Part shown: positions 23,703-32,835 of the stretch, piece after piece
Layout of the letters: each line of letters starts with the position of its first letter
How positions within the stretch are numbered: the first letter of the stretch is position 1
NCBI GenBank assembly: GCA_002342365.1
Contig: DDPV01000018.1
Location: 95,391 to 131,393 of the forward strand
Reading direction: 5' to 3'
DNA length: 36,003 bases
From: Burkholderiales bacterium UBA2459
GTDB lineage: Bacteria > Pseudomonadota > Gammaproteobacteria > Burkholderiales > Burkholderiaceae_E
Notes under the pieces: model-generated
Databases searched by the model: none
What the model was told of the DNA's origin: nothing
What the model saw: the letters and a program-made list of their open reading frames with translations, nothing else
Made by a program: the position numbers and the translations under genes

Positions 23703-24638
23703 TCACAAAGTTTTGTTGGCTTCAAGCAACTGAATCGGTAAATCCAACAAGCGCAGCTGTTGCTTGAGCGCGGCGACTGCTGCCGGACGGGCAAAGCTCT
23801 TGCGCCAGGCAAGGACGATCCGCCGGCTCGGCGCTGGCGACTCAAAGGCCAGGTAGCACAGAAAGCCGTCATCACGTGCCCTTGGGCAAGCGGTCTGGGG
23901 CAGGACTGTAATCCCCAGGCCTGATGCCACCATGTGTCGGATGGTCTCGAGCGATGAGCCTTCGAAGGTCTTCTGGATACCGGATGTTGCCTGGGAAAAC
24001 CGCGAAAGCTCTGGACAGATTTCGATCACCTGGTCGCGGAAACAGTGTCCGGTTCCAAGCAGCAGCATGGTTTGCTGAGCCAGCTCAGACGAGGCAATCC
24101 GGCGGCGCTTCGCCCAAGGGTGTTGCCGCGGCACCGCGACCACGAAATGCTCGTCGTACACCGGCTCAATCATCAGCCCCTGAGCATCAAAGGGCTCGGC
24201 AAGCATGAGCACATCGATCTCGCCCTGTCTGAGCACCTCCAGCAACTTGACGGTGTAGTTTTCATGCAAGAGCATCGGCATGGCCGGGTGCGCCTGGATC
24301 ATCTGAGGCACCAGCCAGGGAAGCACATAAGGGCCGATGGTGAAAATCACGCCCACGCGCAAGGGACCCACTAAAGGGTCGCGGCCTTGCCGGGCCAGAT
24401 CCTTCAGGTAACTTGCTTCATCGAGCACTTTTTGTGCTTGCTCGATGAGTTGATCGCCGATCGAAGTCGTCTGTATACCCGCTGCCCCGCGTTCGAAAAG
24501 CTGCACGCCCAGCTCATCTTCAAGCTTGCGGATGGCGACCGACAGGGTTGGTTGACTGACAAAACAGGCCTCAGCAGCGCGGCCGAAGTGTTTTTCTCGT
24601 GCCAGCGCGACGATGTATTTCAATTCGGTCAGGGTCAT
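23703..24638 (-). CDS. oxyR: hydrogen peroxide-inducible regulator OxyR
   Basis: 311-residue LysR-type regulator that senses peroxide through a disulfide. The N-terminal winged helix starts MTLTELKYIVALAREKHFGR. The redox pair falls at C199 and C208 (GHCFRDQVIEIC), the same numbers and spacing as in E. coli OxyR, so peroxide sensing is well supported. The GTGHCF and STLETIRHMVASGLGITVLP-like regions of the sensor domain are present. It follows recG after 21 nt and precedes cysM by 12 nt, so the two may share a transcript. No OxyR site could be picked out by eye. Confidence 0.96.
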   Translation of the reverse strand: MTLTELKYIVALAREKHFGRAAEACFVSQPTLSVAIRKLEDELGVQLFERGAAGIQTTSIGDQLIEQAQKVLDEASYLKDLARQGRDPLVGPLRVGVIFTIGPYVLPWLVPQMIQAHPAMPMLLHENYTVKLLEVLRQGEIDVLMLAEPFDAQGLMIEPVYDEHFVVAVPRQHPWAKRRRIASSELAQQTMLLLGTGHCFRDQVIEICPELSRFSQATSGIQKTFEGSSLETIRHMVASGLGITVLPQTACPRARDDGFLCYLAFESPAPSRRIVLAWRKSFARPAAVAALKQQLRLLDLPIQLLEANKTL

Positions 24639-24659
24639 GGTCGCTTCATTATCGCAAGC

Positions 24660-26726
24660 TCAGACTTTCAGACGATCCTCAATACCACCCTGCCAGCAGG
24701 CGATGAGCGCGGTGATGGTCGGATCGTCACAGCCCCTTTCGTCGAGCAAGGCAGTTGCAAGTTCACGCATCGCCGGAAGGATCCCGGCATCGCGCTCAAG
24801 ATCGGCAAAACGCAGCAGCGACAGCCCCGATTGTCGCAAGCCAAGGAACTCGCCGGGACCGCGGATGCGCAAGTCCTCTTGGGCGATCGCAAAGCCGTCC
24901 TGGTGCTGATAGATCGCCTTAAGCCGGGCCTTTGCCGCCGGGCCCAGCGATTCTCCGTAAAGCAACAGGCATTGACTTTGCGCGCGACCCCGGCCCACCC
25001 GCCCGCGCAGTTGATGGAGTTGCGCCAAGCCAAAACGCTCAGCGTGTTCAATCACCATCAGGCTTGCCTGCGGCACGTCAACACCGACTTCAATTACCGT
25101 GGTTGCGACCAGGACTTTCACCTCGCCCGACTGAAAGGCCTGCATCACGCTCTGCTTTTCATCCGCAGTGAGTCGCCCGTGCACCAGTCCCACCTTGATG
25201 CCGACAAGCGCCTGCGTGAGTTGCTCGAAACTTTCTTCAGCGTGCCGCAAATCAAGTACCTCACTTTCCTCAATCAGGGGGCAGACCCAGTACACCTGAT
25301 GCAAGGCTTCGACTTCCTGCCTGATCATTTGCATCAATTCCATGCGTTTGGAGGCCTTGAGCAAGCGGGTTCGAATCGGCGAACGACCCGGCGGTAGCTC
25401 GTCGATCACCGAGACATCGAGATCGGCGAGGTAACTCATCGCCAGTGTCCGAGGGATCGGCGTTGCGCTCATCATCAGCAAGTGCGGCTCTAGGCCGTCC
25501 TCACGCTTGTGGCGCAGACTCAAGCGCTGATTCACCCCGAAACGATGTTGCTCATCCACAATCGCCAAACCCAAATTGGCAAAGTGAATCGACGCCTCAA
25601 GCAAGGCATGGGTTCCAATCACCAGATCAAGTTCCTGCGCGGCGATGGCTTCCCTGAGCTGGCGTTTCGCGCTTGCCTTGAGCCCGCCACTGAGCCGGGC
25701 ACTTCGCAGGCCAAGTTTTTGCAGCAGGGGCAGGCACTTGGCGGCGTGCTGCTCGGCGAGTATCTCGGTGGGTGCAAGCAAGGCGACCTGGTAGCCGCAG
25801 GCAATCGCTTGCAGCGCCGCGAGCAAGGCGATCACCGTTTTGCCGCTTCCAACATCGCCTTGCAGCAAACGATGCATCGGGATCGGTCTTTGGAGGTCAG
25901 CGTTGATCTCGCGCAGCACCCGGCTTTGAGCTTCGGTGAGCGCAAAGGGCAAATGGCTCAGCGCCTCATCAAGCCGTTCTGTCATCGCGAGCATGGTCGG
26001 CGCAGCGCGTGTTGCGCGGCGCCTTCTGGCCCGCTGAAGGCCGAGTTGCTGAGCGAGTAACTCATCGCAAATCACCCGCAAACAGTGCGGATCGCTGCGC
26101 TCCTCGATCAGGGCCAAGGCTGCGCTTGCCGGAGGCTGGTGGATGAAAATCAGGGCTTGCATCATGCCCACAAGCGCTTGCTTGCTCCCGAGCACATGCT
26201 GCAAACGCGCTGCAGAAGCAGGCTCAGGCCACTGAAGGCGCTCCAAGGCCTGTTGAACCGCTCGGCGCAAAACCCACTGCGTCAGCCCGGCGGTTGTTGG
26301 GTAAACCGCTGTGAGCTGCTTTTCAAGCGCTTCGCCAAAACGCCTGATCAAGCGCAGGCTTGGATGCGCCATTTCAAGGCCAAGGATGCCAAGCTTGATT
26401 TCACCTTGCACCCGGATATGCCGCCCGGGTTGCCATTGCGCTAACTGCGATGGAAACACCTTGAAAAAGCTCAGCTGCAGAGGCGTGCCTTGCGCATCTG
26501 CGGCCGTCAGACGGCAGGTCTGCCTGCCCGGTTGCGGCGCCTGCACCGAAAGAATTTGCAAGTCGCACTGAACACTTTGGCCGTCTTTGGCCTCCTTCAA
26601 CGGCGTTATTCGCGTCCAGTCTTCATAACGCAAGGGAAAGTGGAGCGCAAAATCCTCGTCCCGGATCAGACCGAGGAGCTTGAAGCGACGCTCACTTTCA
26701 TGCGGGGTTTGGCGGTTCACTGCCAT
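24660..26726 (-). CDS. recG: ATP-dependent DNA helicase RecG
   Basis: 688-residue branch-migration helicase that reverses stalled forks. The N-terminal wedge domain is followed by the SF2 core: Walker A in LLQGDVGSGKTVIALLAA, the DEQH box in IVDEQHRFGVNQR, MSATPIPRTLAMS, and QLRGRVGRG near the C-terminal half. I prefer the ATG at 26726 over the TTG at 26732. Both lie inside the end of ridA, giving an overlap of about 29 nt, and no clear ribosome binding site is visible, so coupling to ridA translation is likely. It precedes oxyR by 21 nt. Confidence 0.96.
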   Translation of the reverse strand: MAVNRQTPHESERRFKLLGLIRDEDFALHFPLRYEDWTRITPLKEAKDGQSVQCDLQILSVQAPQPGRQTCRLTAADAQGTPLQLSFFKVFPSQLAQWQPGRHIRVQGEIKLGILGLEMAHPSLRLIRRFGEALEKQLTAVYPTTAGLTQWVLRRAVQQALERLQWPEPASAARLQHVLGSKQALVGMMQALIFIHQPPASAALALIEERSDPHCLRVICDELLAQQLGLQRARRRRATRAAPTMLAMTERLDEALSHLPFALTEAQSRVLREINADLQRPIPMHRLLQGDVGSGKTVIALLAALQAIACGYQVALLAPTEILAEQHAAKCLPLLQKLGLRSARLSGGLKASAKRQLREAIAAQELDLVIGTHALLEASIHFANLGLAIVDEQHRFGVNQRLSLRHKREDGLEPHLLMMSATPIPRTLAMSYLADLDVSVIDELPPGRSPIRTRLLKASKRMELMQMIRQEVEALHQVYWVCPLIEESEVLDLRHAEESFEQLTQALVGIKVGLVHGRLTADEKQSVMQAFQSGEVKVLVATTVIEVGVDVPQASLMVIEHAERFGLAQLHQLRGRVGRGRAQSQCLLLYGESLGPAAKARLKAIYQHQDGFAIAQEDLRIRGPGEFLGLRQSGLSLLRFADLERDAGILPAMRELATALLDERGCDDPTITALIACWQGGIEDRLKV

Positions 26727-27117
26727 GCACAAGCGGGAGGATCATGATGGCCTCAACCTCAAAGCTTGCGCCACGGGGCAGTGCCGCGACCTGAATGGTT
26801 GAACGCGCCGGGTATGGCGCTTCAAAAAAAGCCTGCATGGTCTGGTTCACGGTCGCGAAGTCTTGCAAATCGGTAAGAAAAAGCGTGAGCTTCACGCAAT
26901 CAGCCAACTGACCGCCGGCGGCCTCGCAAACCGCTTGCAAATTGGCAAAGGCCTGGCGGGCCTGGACCTCGATGCCGCCTTCGACCAATTGGCCACTTAG
27001 CGGGTCGAGCGGGATTTGACCGGATAAAAACACCATCTGGCCTACCGCAACCGCTTGGGAGTAGGGACCGATAGCAGCAGGCGCTGCTGGGCTGTGTATG
27101 GTTTGTCGCGACATCAT
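26698..27117 (-). CDS. ridA: RidA family reactive imine/enamine deaminase
   Basis: 139-residue RidA (YjgF/YER057c/UK114) protein, a trimeric cytosolic enzyme that hydrolyses enamines and imines such as 2-aminoacrylate released by PLP enzymes. Conserved features are IGPYSQAV, FLSGQIPLDP, and the carboxylate-binding R105 in YPARSTIQVA with E120, matching E. coli RidA numbering. Two adjacent ATGs (27117 and 27114) are possible; GAGGAA lies just upstream. It is the first gene of a minus-strand cluster that includes the PLP enzyme CysM, a possible source of its substrate. It diverges from uvrA. Confidence 0.95.
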   Translation of the reverse strand: MMSRQTIHSPAAPAAIGPYSQAVAVGQMVFLSGQIPLDPLSGQLVEGGIEVQARQAFANLQAVCEAAGGQLADCVKLTLFLTDLQDFATVNQTMQAFFEAPYPARSTIQVAALPRGASFEVEAIMILPLVHGSEPPNPA

Positions 27118-27216
27118 GCGTTCCTCATGTTGATGGGCGTAGGGCAGGTAGGCTCAAAAGCCGGCTGGGGCAAGCACTTGATGGGACAATGCTAGCCCAA
27201 TTTGCGCCTGACACCC

Positions 27217-30200
27217 ATGGAATCAAGCAACCGTCCCCCCATCCGTATTCGCGGCGCACGACAGAACAACCTCAAAAACCTCGATTTGGACATCCCGACC
27301 GGTGAGCTGGTCGTGGTGACCGGCGTTTCCGGTTCAGGCAAGTCCTCTCTGGTTTTTGACACGCTTTATGCCGAGGGTCAGCGTCGTTACGTGGAAACCT
27401 TCTCGGCCTACGCCCGGCAGTTTCTTGACCGGATGGACCGACCTCAGGTCGATCGGATCGAGGGCGTTCCGCCAGCCATCGCGATCGACCAGACCAATCC
27501 GGTTCGAACCTCGCGCTCAACCGTGGGGACGATGACCGAAATCAACGACCATGTAAAGCTCTTGTGGGCGCGTTTTGCTGAACCCCACTGCCCCCAGGGC
27601 CACGGTCCGGTGCGAGCATCAAGCGCAGCTGAGGTCTGCAAGGAGCTGCTCATCAAGGCTTCAGAGGCGGGTGATCCGCGCCTGATCCTGTGCTTTCCGG
27701 TGCCAATCCCGCAGGCCTTCAGTCAGCAGGAGGTTGAAGCCATGCTGCTATCGGAGGGCTACACAAGAACCGAGGGTCAGCCCTATGAAGCGCGCGGGCG
27801 CCGATTTATCGACGTGGTGCAGGACCGCTTTCGCGCCTCGCAAGTCGACCAGGGTCGGCTCCGCGAAGCGGTCGAGGCCTGCCTCAGCAAGCCCGAGGGG
27901 CGCTTGATTGTCCACTGCACGCCCCAACACGATGCAAATTGGCGCTGGAGCGGGAAACAACAGTGTGCTCTCTGCGACCACCGCTTTGCACCCGTCACGC
28001 CGAGCCATTTCAGCTTCAACTCCCCGATTGGCGCCTGCGAAAGCTGCCGGGGTTTTGGCCGCGTCATCGGGATTGACTGGGGTCTGGTCATACCTGATGC
28101 GAGCAAAAGCCTCGCGCAAGGCGCAGTCAAGCCCTGGCAAACCGAAAGCTTCAAGGACTGTCAAGCCGACCTTATGAGGTTTGCAGCGCTGCAGGCGATC
28201 GATGCGTACCGCCCCTGGCGCGATCTCAGTCCGGCCGCCAAGCACTGGGTGCTCGAGGGCGATCCTCATTGGCGCGGAGACTGGAAACGGCAGTGGTATG
28301 GCGCCAAGCGATTTTTCGAATGGCTCGAAACCAAGGCATACAAAATGCATGTCCGGGTGCTGCTTTCGCGCTACCGCGCCTATAGCCCTTGCAGCGCCTG
28401 CTCGGGCACACGCTTAAAGCCCGAGGCAGCGCACTGGAGGGTTGCCAACAAGGGCTTGCATGACTTGATGGTCGAGCCGATCGCGCAAGTCCGGGATTGG
28501 TTTTTCGGCTTGCAGGGACAACTGCCGCGCGACGAGGCCGCCGAGCTCTTGACCTCCGAGATCCGCACACGCCTGAGTTTTTTGTGCGAGGTCGGCCTCG
28601 GCTACCTCAGTCTTGACCGCCAGTCACGCAGCCTGTCAGGAGGCGAGGTCCAGCGGATCAATCTCACCACCGCGCTCGGCACCTCGCTGGTCAACACCCT
28701 CTTTGTGCTCGATGAGCCCTCCATCGGTTTGCACCCTCGGGATATGAATCGCATTATCGCGGTGATGCAGCGGCTGCGTGACGCCGGCAATTCCCTGGTG
28801 GTGGTGGAACACGACCCCGCTGTGATGTGGGCCGCGGATCGTCTGCTTGACATCGGACCCGGACCCGGCGAGCGGGGCGGTGAAATTCTTTTTTGGGGTC
28901 AACCCGCTGAACTTGCGCAGGCCAGGGGCCTGACGGCAGACTACTTGCTTGGACGTCGCGATCTGGCTCAAACGCGAACGACGCCGCAAAAGCTCGCCCA
29001 AAAGATCACCGAAAAAACGCCCAAGCTGCTGATCGAAGGCGCGCGCGAAAACAATCTTAAAAATGTATCCGTGTCAATACCCTTGCGCGCCCTGGTCTGC
29101 CTGACCGGCGTGTCTGGCTCGGGCAAATCGACGCTGATGCAAGGCATACTTTTGCCTGCACTGTTGAAGGCAAAGGGCAAGCCAACCGAAGCACCCGGCG
29201 ATCATGATCGCGTGCTGGGTGAAGACTGGCTTGACGATGTGGTTCATGTCGACCAATCGCCGATCGGCAAGACAGCGCGATCAAACCCGGTCAGCTACGT
29301 CGGTGCCTTTGACGGCGTTCGAAAGCGATTTGCTGCGCTTTCCCTGTCGCGCGAACGTTCCTACACCGCGGGCACTTTCAGCTTTAACAGCGGTAACGGT
29401 CGATGTCCTGCTTGCTCAGGCAGCGGGTTTGAACACATCGAAATGCAGTTTTTGTCAGACGTGTACTTGCGTTGCTCCGATTGCGACGGTCGTCGTTTCC
29501 GTGCCGAGGTGCTCGAGGTCAAGGAACGAGGCCGCAGCGTGGCCGATGTGCTGGACATGACGGTGGGTGAGGCTTTGCATTTTTATGCGCGCGACCCGGA
29601 GATCCGCAGCCGGCTGCAGCCCTTGGTGGACGTGGGGCTCGAGTATTTACGCCTCGGACAGCCCGTACCCAGCCTCTCGGGTGGAGAGGCGCAACGCTTA
29701 AAGCTGGCTGGCTTTCTCGCCCAGGCAGCCGCTGACGCCCGAAGCCCGCGGCGCCTGACGCAAGCGGGCCGTCGCGCTGGCACGCTTTTCATGTTTGACG
29801 AACCCACAACCGGTCTGCACTTTGACGACATCCGCAAATTGCTTCAGGCCTTCGACCAGCTGCTAGACGCAGGCCATTCGCTGCTGGTGATCGAACATAA
29901 CCTTGATGTGATCGCTGCAAGCGACTGGGTGATTGACCTCGGCCCCGAGGCGGGCGATGCCGGAGGCTTTCTTGTAGCTTGCGAAACGCCGCAGGAGCTT
30001 GCAGCCCGCAGCGACTCGCACACCGGCCTCGCGCTTGCCAATTACCGAAGGCTGAATGAACCAAGCGTTCAAAGGCAACCAGTCCTGCTTGAAGAAAGTG
30101 CCATTCGCCTGCAGGCCAGCGACGCGATTGTTGTGCATCGCGCTCGCGAAAACAATTTAAAACAACTTGACGTGCAAATTCCGCGCAATCAGATGACGGT

Positions 30201-32814
30201 CATCACAGGGCCCTCGGGTTCGGGAAAGTCAAGCCTCGCTTTTGATGTGATTTTCGGTGAAGGCCAGCGCCGTTATCTGGAATCCTTGAATGCCTATGCG
30301 CGGCAATTTGTGCAGCCGGCGTCAAAGCCCGATGTTGAAGGCTTGTACGGCATACCGCCGACGGTCGCAATCGAGCAGCGCAGCAGCCGCGGCGGCCAAA
30401 AAAGCACGGTTGCCACGCTCACGGAGGTCTACCACTTTCTGCGCCTTTTGTGGATGCGCCTTGGAACAGCGCATTGCCCTGACTGCAAGATTGCGGTTGA
30501 GCCCCAAAGCTTTGACCAGTTGGCAGCGCGTTTGATGCGGGACTACAAGGGGCGATGGATAGGACTTTGCGCGGTGCTTGTCAGCGCACGCAAGGGCAGC
30601 TACAAAGACCTGGCGCGCTGGGCGCTGGATAAGGGCTACAGCCACTTTCGTGTTGACGGCAAAATGCTGCCACTTTCCAGGTTTCCCGCTCTTGACCGTT
30701 ATCAAGAACACAACATTGAACTTCCGGTGGCGAGTCTTCGCATCGATAGTGCTTGCGACGAAGCCTTGCGCGATGCGCTTGAGCGATGTCTTGAGCTCGG
30801 CAAGGGCAATGTTCTGGTTCTTGAAGACCTGCAAACGGTTGTCCGTTCAGATTTTTATCAATTAAGTCCAAGCGACGCGAGCGATGCTTTTGCAAGTCGG
30901 CCAAGCAGGCTCTTTTCAACCCGAAGAGCGTGCTCACAATGCGGCTTGAGCCTGCCGGAACCCGATCCGCGCCTTTTTTCCTTCAACTCGAAAATGGGCG
31001 CCTGCCCCGATTGCCAGGGCACTGGGCTGCATCTGAGCCAGGCGATCCGCAAAAAGCTTGATGAACATCAACAATTCGGCGCTCAGACTGAAGAAACCCT
31101 GACCCGTAGCGAGGCGCTGATCGATCATCTTGAGGCCGGCAGCGCATGCGCGAGCTGCCAAGGCGAAAGGCTCAATCCGGTGGCTCGCGCAGTGCTGCTT
31201 GGCGAGCGCAGCCTGGGTGAAGTCAGTGGGCTTTCAGTCAGTGCAGCCCGGGCCTGGTTTGAGGCCTTGAAGCTCGACGAGCGAGCCAGCAGTATTGCCA
31301 AAGACGTACTCAGTGAAGTTCATGCAAGGCTAGAGTTTTTGGAGCGCGTTGGGCTCGGTTATTTGAGCTTGAATCGCGCGGCTCCGACCTTGTCGGGAGG
31401 CGAGGCGCAGCGCATCCGGCTCGCAGCCCAACTGGGGTCCAATTTGCAGGGTGTTTGCTACGTGCTTGATGAGCCCACCATCGGACTTCATCCCCGCGAT
31501 AACAAGATTCTTGTCGATACCTTGCAAAGGCTTCGTGATCGCGGCAACACCTTGCTGGTGGTCGAACATGACGAAGAAACCATTCGTCGCGCGGACTACC
31601 TGATCGATATCGGACCTGGAGCAGGAAGGCTCGGTGGACATTTGATGGCAAGCGGCAAGCCGGATCAGGTGTTGCAACATCCGGAAAGTTTGACCGCGCG
31701 TTTTCTGCGCCAACCCCTCAAACATCCAACCCAACCGCGCAGGCCGGTCCCTGCGAATCACCCCTGCATCAGGCTTTCGGGCATCCGCTTGCATAACCTC
31801 AAATCCATCAACGCGCGTATTCCGCTGGGGCGACTGAGCGTGATCACCGGCGTATCCGGATCGGGTAAATCAACGCTGGCTCGCGACGTGCTGTTGCGCG
31901 GCTGCCAACACCATTTGCAGCGCCGCGATGGGATCGCAGCGCCCGTGCCACAGGACTTATTCAAACTGACCGGCCTTGAGGCTATCGACCGGGTCCTTGA
32001 GGTCGACCAGGCGCCGATCGGAAAAACCCCACGATCCTGCCCTGCCACGTACATCGGATTCTGGGATGCGATTCGCCGCCTCTTTGCCGACACCCAGGAA
32101 GCGCGAATCCGTGGCTGGGACGCGAGCCGCTTTTCCTTCAACACCGGCGCGGGACGCTGCAGCGTTTGCGAGGGACAGGGCATGCAAACGGTGGCGATGA
32201 ACTTTTTGCCTGACGTAAAAATGCTCTGCGAGGCCTGCAAAGGCGCACGCTTTAACCCTGCCACGCTGGACGTACGTTGGCAGGGATTCACGATTGGCGA
32301 TGTGCTCGCTGCGTCGGTGGACGAAGCCCTTGAACGCTTTGAGGCCCACCCTTCAATTCATCGTCCTTTGCAGTTATTGCAAGACGTTGGACTTGGATAC
32401 CTCAGTCTGGGCCAAGCAAGCCCCAGCCTTTCCGGGGGTGAGGCGCAGCGAATCAAGCTTGTGACTGAACTGGCAAAGGCAAAAGCGAACGACGGACCCA
32501 AGACGCTTTATGTGCTCGATGAGCCTACCGTCGGATTACACATGGCTGATGTTGAAAAACTTATCCGGGTGTTTCACCGGCTCGTTGATGCAGGTCACAG
32601 CCTGGTGGTGGTTGAACACGACATGGATTTATGGGCCGAAGCCGACTGGCTGATCGACCTCGGACCCGAGGGCGGCGATGGCGGCGGCGAAATCACCACG
32701 CAAGGCCCACCCGAGCTGGTAGCCAGACACCAAGGACACACCGGACGTCTACTGAGCCGCTTTCTCAGCGAACGAAGCCATGACGTCGACGATGGTCAAA
32801 GGCTCAAGCGCTGA
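27217..32814 (+). CDS. uvrA: double-length excinuclease UvrA (two UvrA modules in one chain)
   Basis: 1865-residue protein, twice the ~940 residues of normal UvrA, the damage-sensing ATPase of nucleotide excision repair. Module 1 spans about 1-945 and module 2 about 969-1865, joined by a ~23-residue linker. Walker A motifs start at G36, G631, G998 and G1545. ABC signatures LSGGE begin at 473, 820, 1392 and 1738. Walker B Asp-Glu pairs lie at 499/500, 861/862, 1418/1419 and 1768/1769. Each zinc module keeps all four cysteines (250/253/274/277, 730/733/753/756, 1239/1242/1263/1266, 1648/1651/1671/1674). The modules are diverged, so the duplication is old. A similar double UvrA is known in Chlamydia and, as I recall, in some Burkholderiales. 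A separate normal uvrA may exist elsewhere. The ATG at 27217 matches the family start; a TTG at 27202 is possible. Confidence 0.95.
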   Translation: MESSNRPPIRIRGARQNNLKNLDLDIPTGELVVVTGVSGSGKSSLVFDTLYAEGQRRYVETFSAYARQFLDRMDRPQVDRIEGVPPAIAIDQTNPVRTSRSTVGTMTEINDHVKLLWARFAEPHCPQGHGPVRASSAAEVCKELLIKASEAGDPRLILCFPVPIPQAFSQQEVEAMLLSEGYTRTEGQPYEARGRRFIDVVQDRFRASQVDQGRLREAVEACLSKPEGRLIVHCTPQHDANWRWSGKQQCALCDHRFAPVTPSHFSFNSPIGACESCRGFGRVIGIDWGLVIPDASKSLAQGAVKPWQTESFKDCQADLMRFAALQAIDAYRPWRDLSPAAKHWVLEGDPHWRGDWKRQWYGAKRFFEWLETKAYKMHVRVLLSRYRAYSPCSACSGTRLKPEAAHWRVANKGLHDLMVEPIAQVRDWFFGLQGQLPRDEAAELLTSEIRTRLSFLCEVGLGYLSLDRQSRSLSGGEVQRINLTTALGTSLVNTLFVLDEPSIGLHPRDMNRIIAVMQRLRDAGNSLVVVEHDPAVMWAADRLLDIGPGPGERGGEILFWGQPAELAQARGLTADYLLGRRDLAQTRTTPQKLAQKITEKTPKLLIEGARENNLKNVSVSIPLRALVCLTGVSGSGKSTLMQGILLPALLKAKGKPTEAPGDHDRVLGEDWLDDVVHVDQSPIGKTARSNPVSYVGAFDGVRKRFAALSLSRERSYTAGTFSFNSGNGRCPACSGSGFEHIEMQFLSDVYLRCSDCDGRRFRAEVLEVKERGRSVADVLDMTVGEALHFYARDPEIRSRLQPLVDVGLEYLRLGQPVPSLSGGEAQRLKLAGFLAQAAADARSPRRLTQAGRRAGTLFMFDEPTTGLHFDDIRKLLQAFDQLLDAGHSLLVIEHNLDVIAASDWVIDLGPEAGDAGGFLVACETPQELAARSDSHTGLALANYRRLNEPSVQRQPVLLEESAIRLQASDAIVVHRARENNLKQLDVQIPRNQMTVITGPSGSGKSSLAFDVIFGEGQRRYLESLNAYARQFVQPASKPDVEGLYGIPPTVAIEQRSSRGGQKSTVATLTEVYHFLRLLWMRLGTAHCPDCKIAVEPQSFDQLAARLMRDYKGRWIGLCAVLVSARKGSYKDLARWALDKGYSHFRVDGKMLPLSRFPALDRYQEHNIELPVASLRIDSACDEALRDALERCLELGKGNVLVLEDLQTVVRSDFYQLSPSDASDAFASRPSRLFSTRRACSQCGLSLPEPDPRLFSFNSKMGACPDCQGTGLHLSQAIRKKLDEHQQFGAQTEETLTRSEALIDHLEAGSACASCQGERLNPVARAVLLGERSLGEVSGLSVSAARAWFEALKLDERASSIAKDVLSEVHARLEFLERVGLGYLSLNRAAPTLSGGEAQRIRLAAQLGSNLQGVCYVLDEPTIGLHPRDNKILVDTLQRLRDRGNTLLVVEHDEETIRRADYLIDIGPGAGRLGGHLMASGKPDQVLQHPESLTARFLRQPLKHPTQPRRPVPANHPCIRLSGIRLHNLKSINARIPLGRLSVITGVSGSGKSTLARDVLLRGCQHHLQRRDGIAAPVPQDLFKLTGLEAIDRVLEVDQAPIGKTPRSCPATYIGFWDAIRRLFADTQEARIRGWDASRFSFNTGAGRCSVCEGQGMQTVAMNFLPDVKMLCEACKGARFNPATLDVRWQGFTIGDVLAASVDEALERFEAHPSIHRPLQLLQDVGLGYLSLGQASPSLSGGEAQRIKLVTELAKAKANDGPKTLYVLDEPTVGLHMADVEKLIRVFHRLVDAGHSLVVVEHDMDLWAEADWLIDLGPEGGDGGGEITTQGPPELVARHQGHTGRLLSRFLSERSHDVDDGQRLKR

Positions 32815-32835
32815 CAACGCGTATCATCCAAAGTC

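Noticed and set aside
24387..25397. 336-residue plus-strand frame across oxyR and recG
   Set aside because: It lies wholly opposite two well-supported genes and shows no family features.
27118..27216. SOS (LexA) box before uvrA
   Set aside because: No CTGT-N8-ACAG or close match is present in the divergent region.
27748..28350. Minus-strand frames inside uvrA
   Set aside because: They are shadows of a long, clearly coding sequence; none has a recognisable motif or a suitable start.
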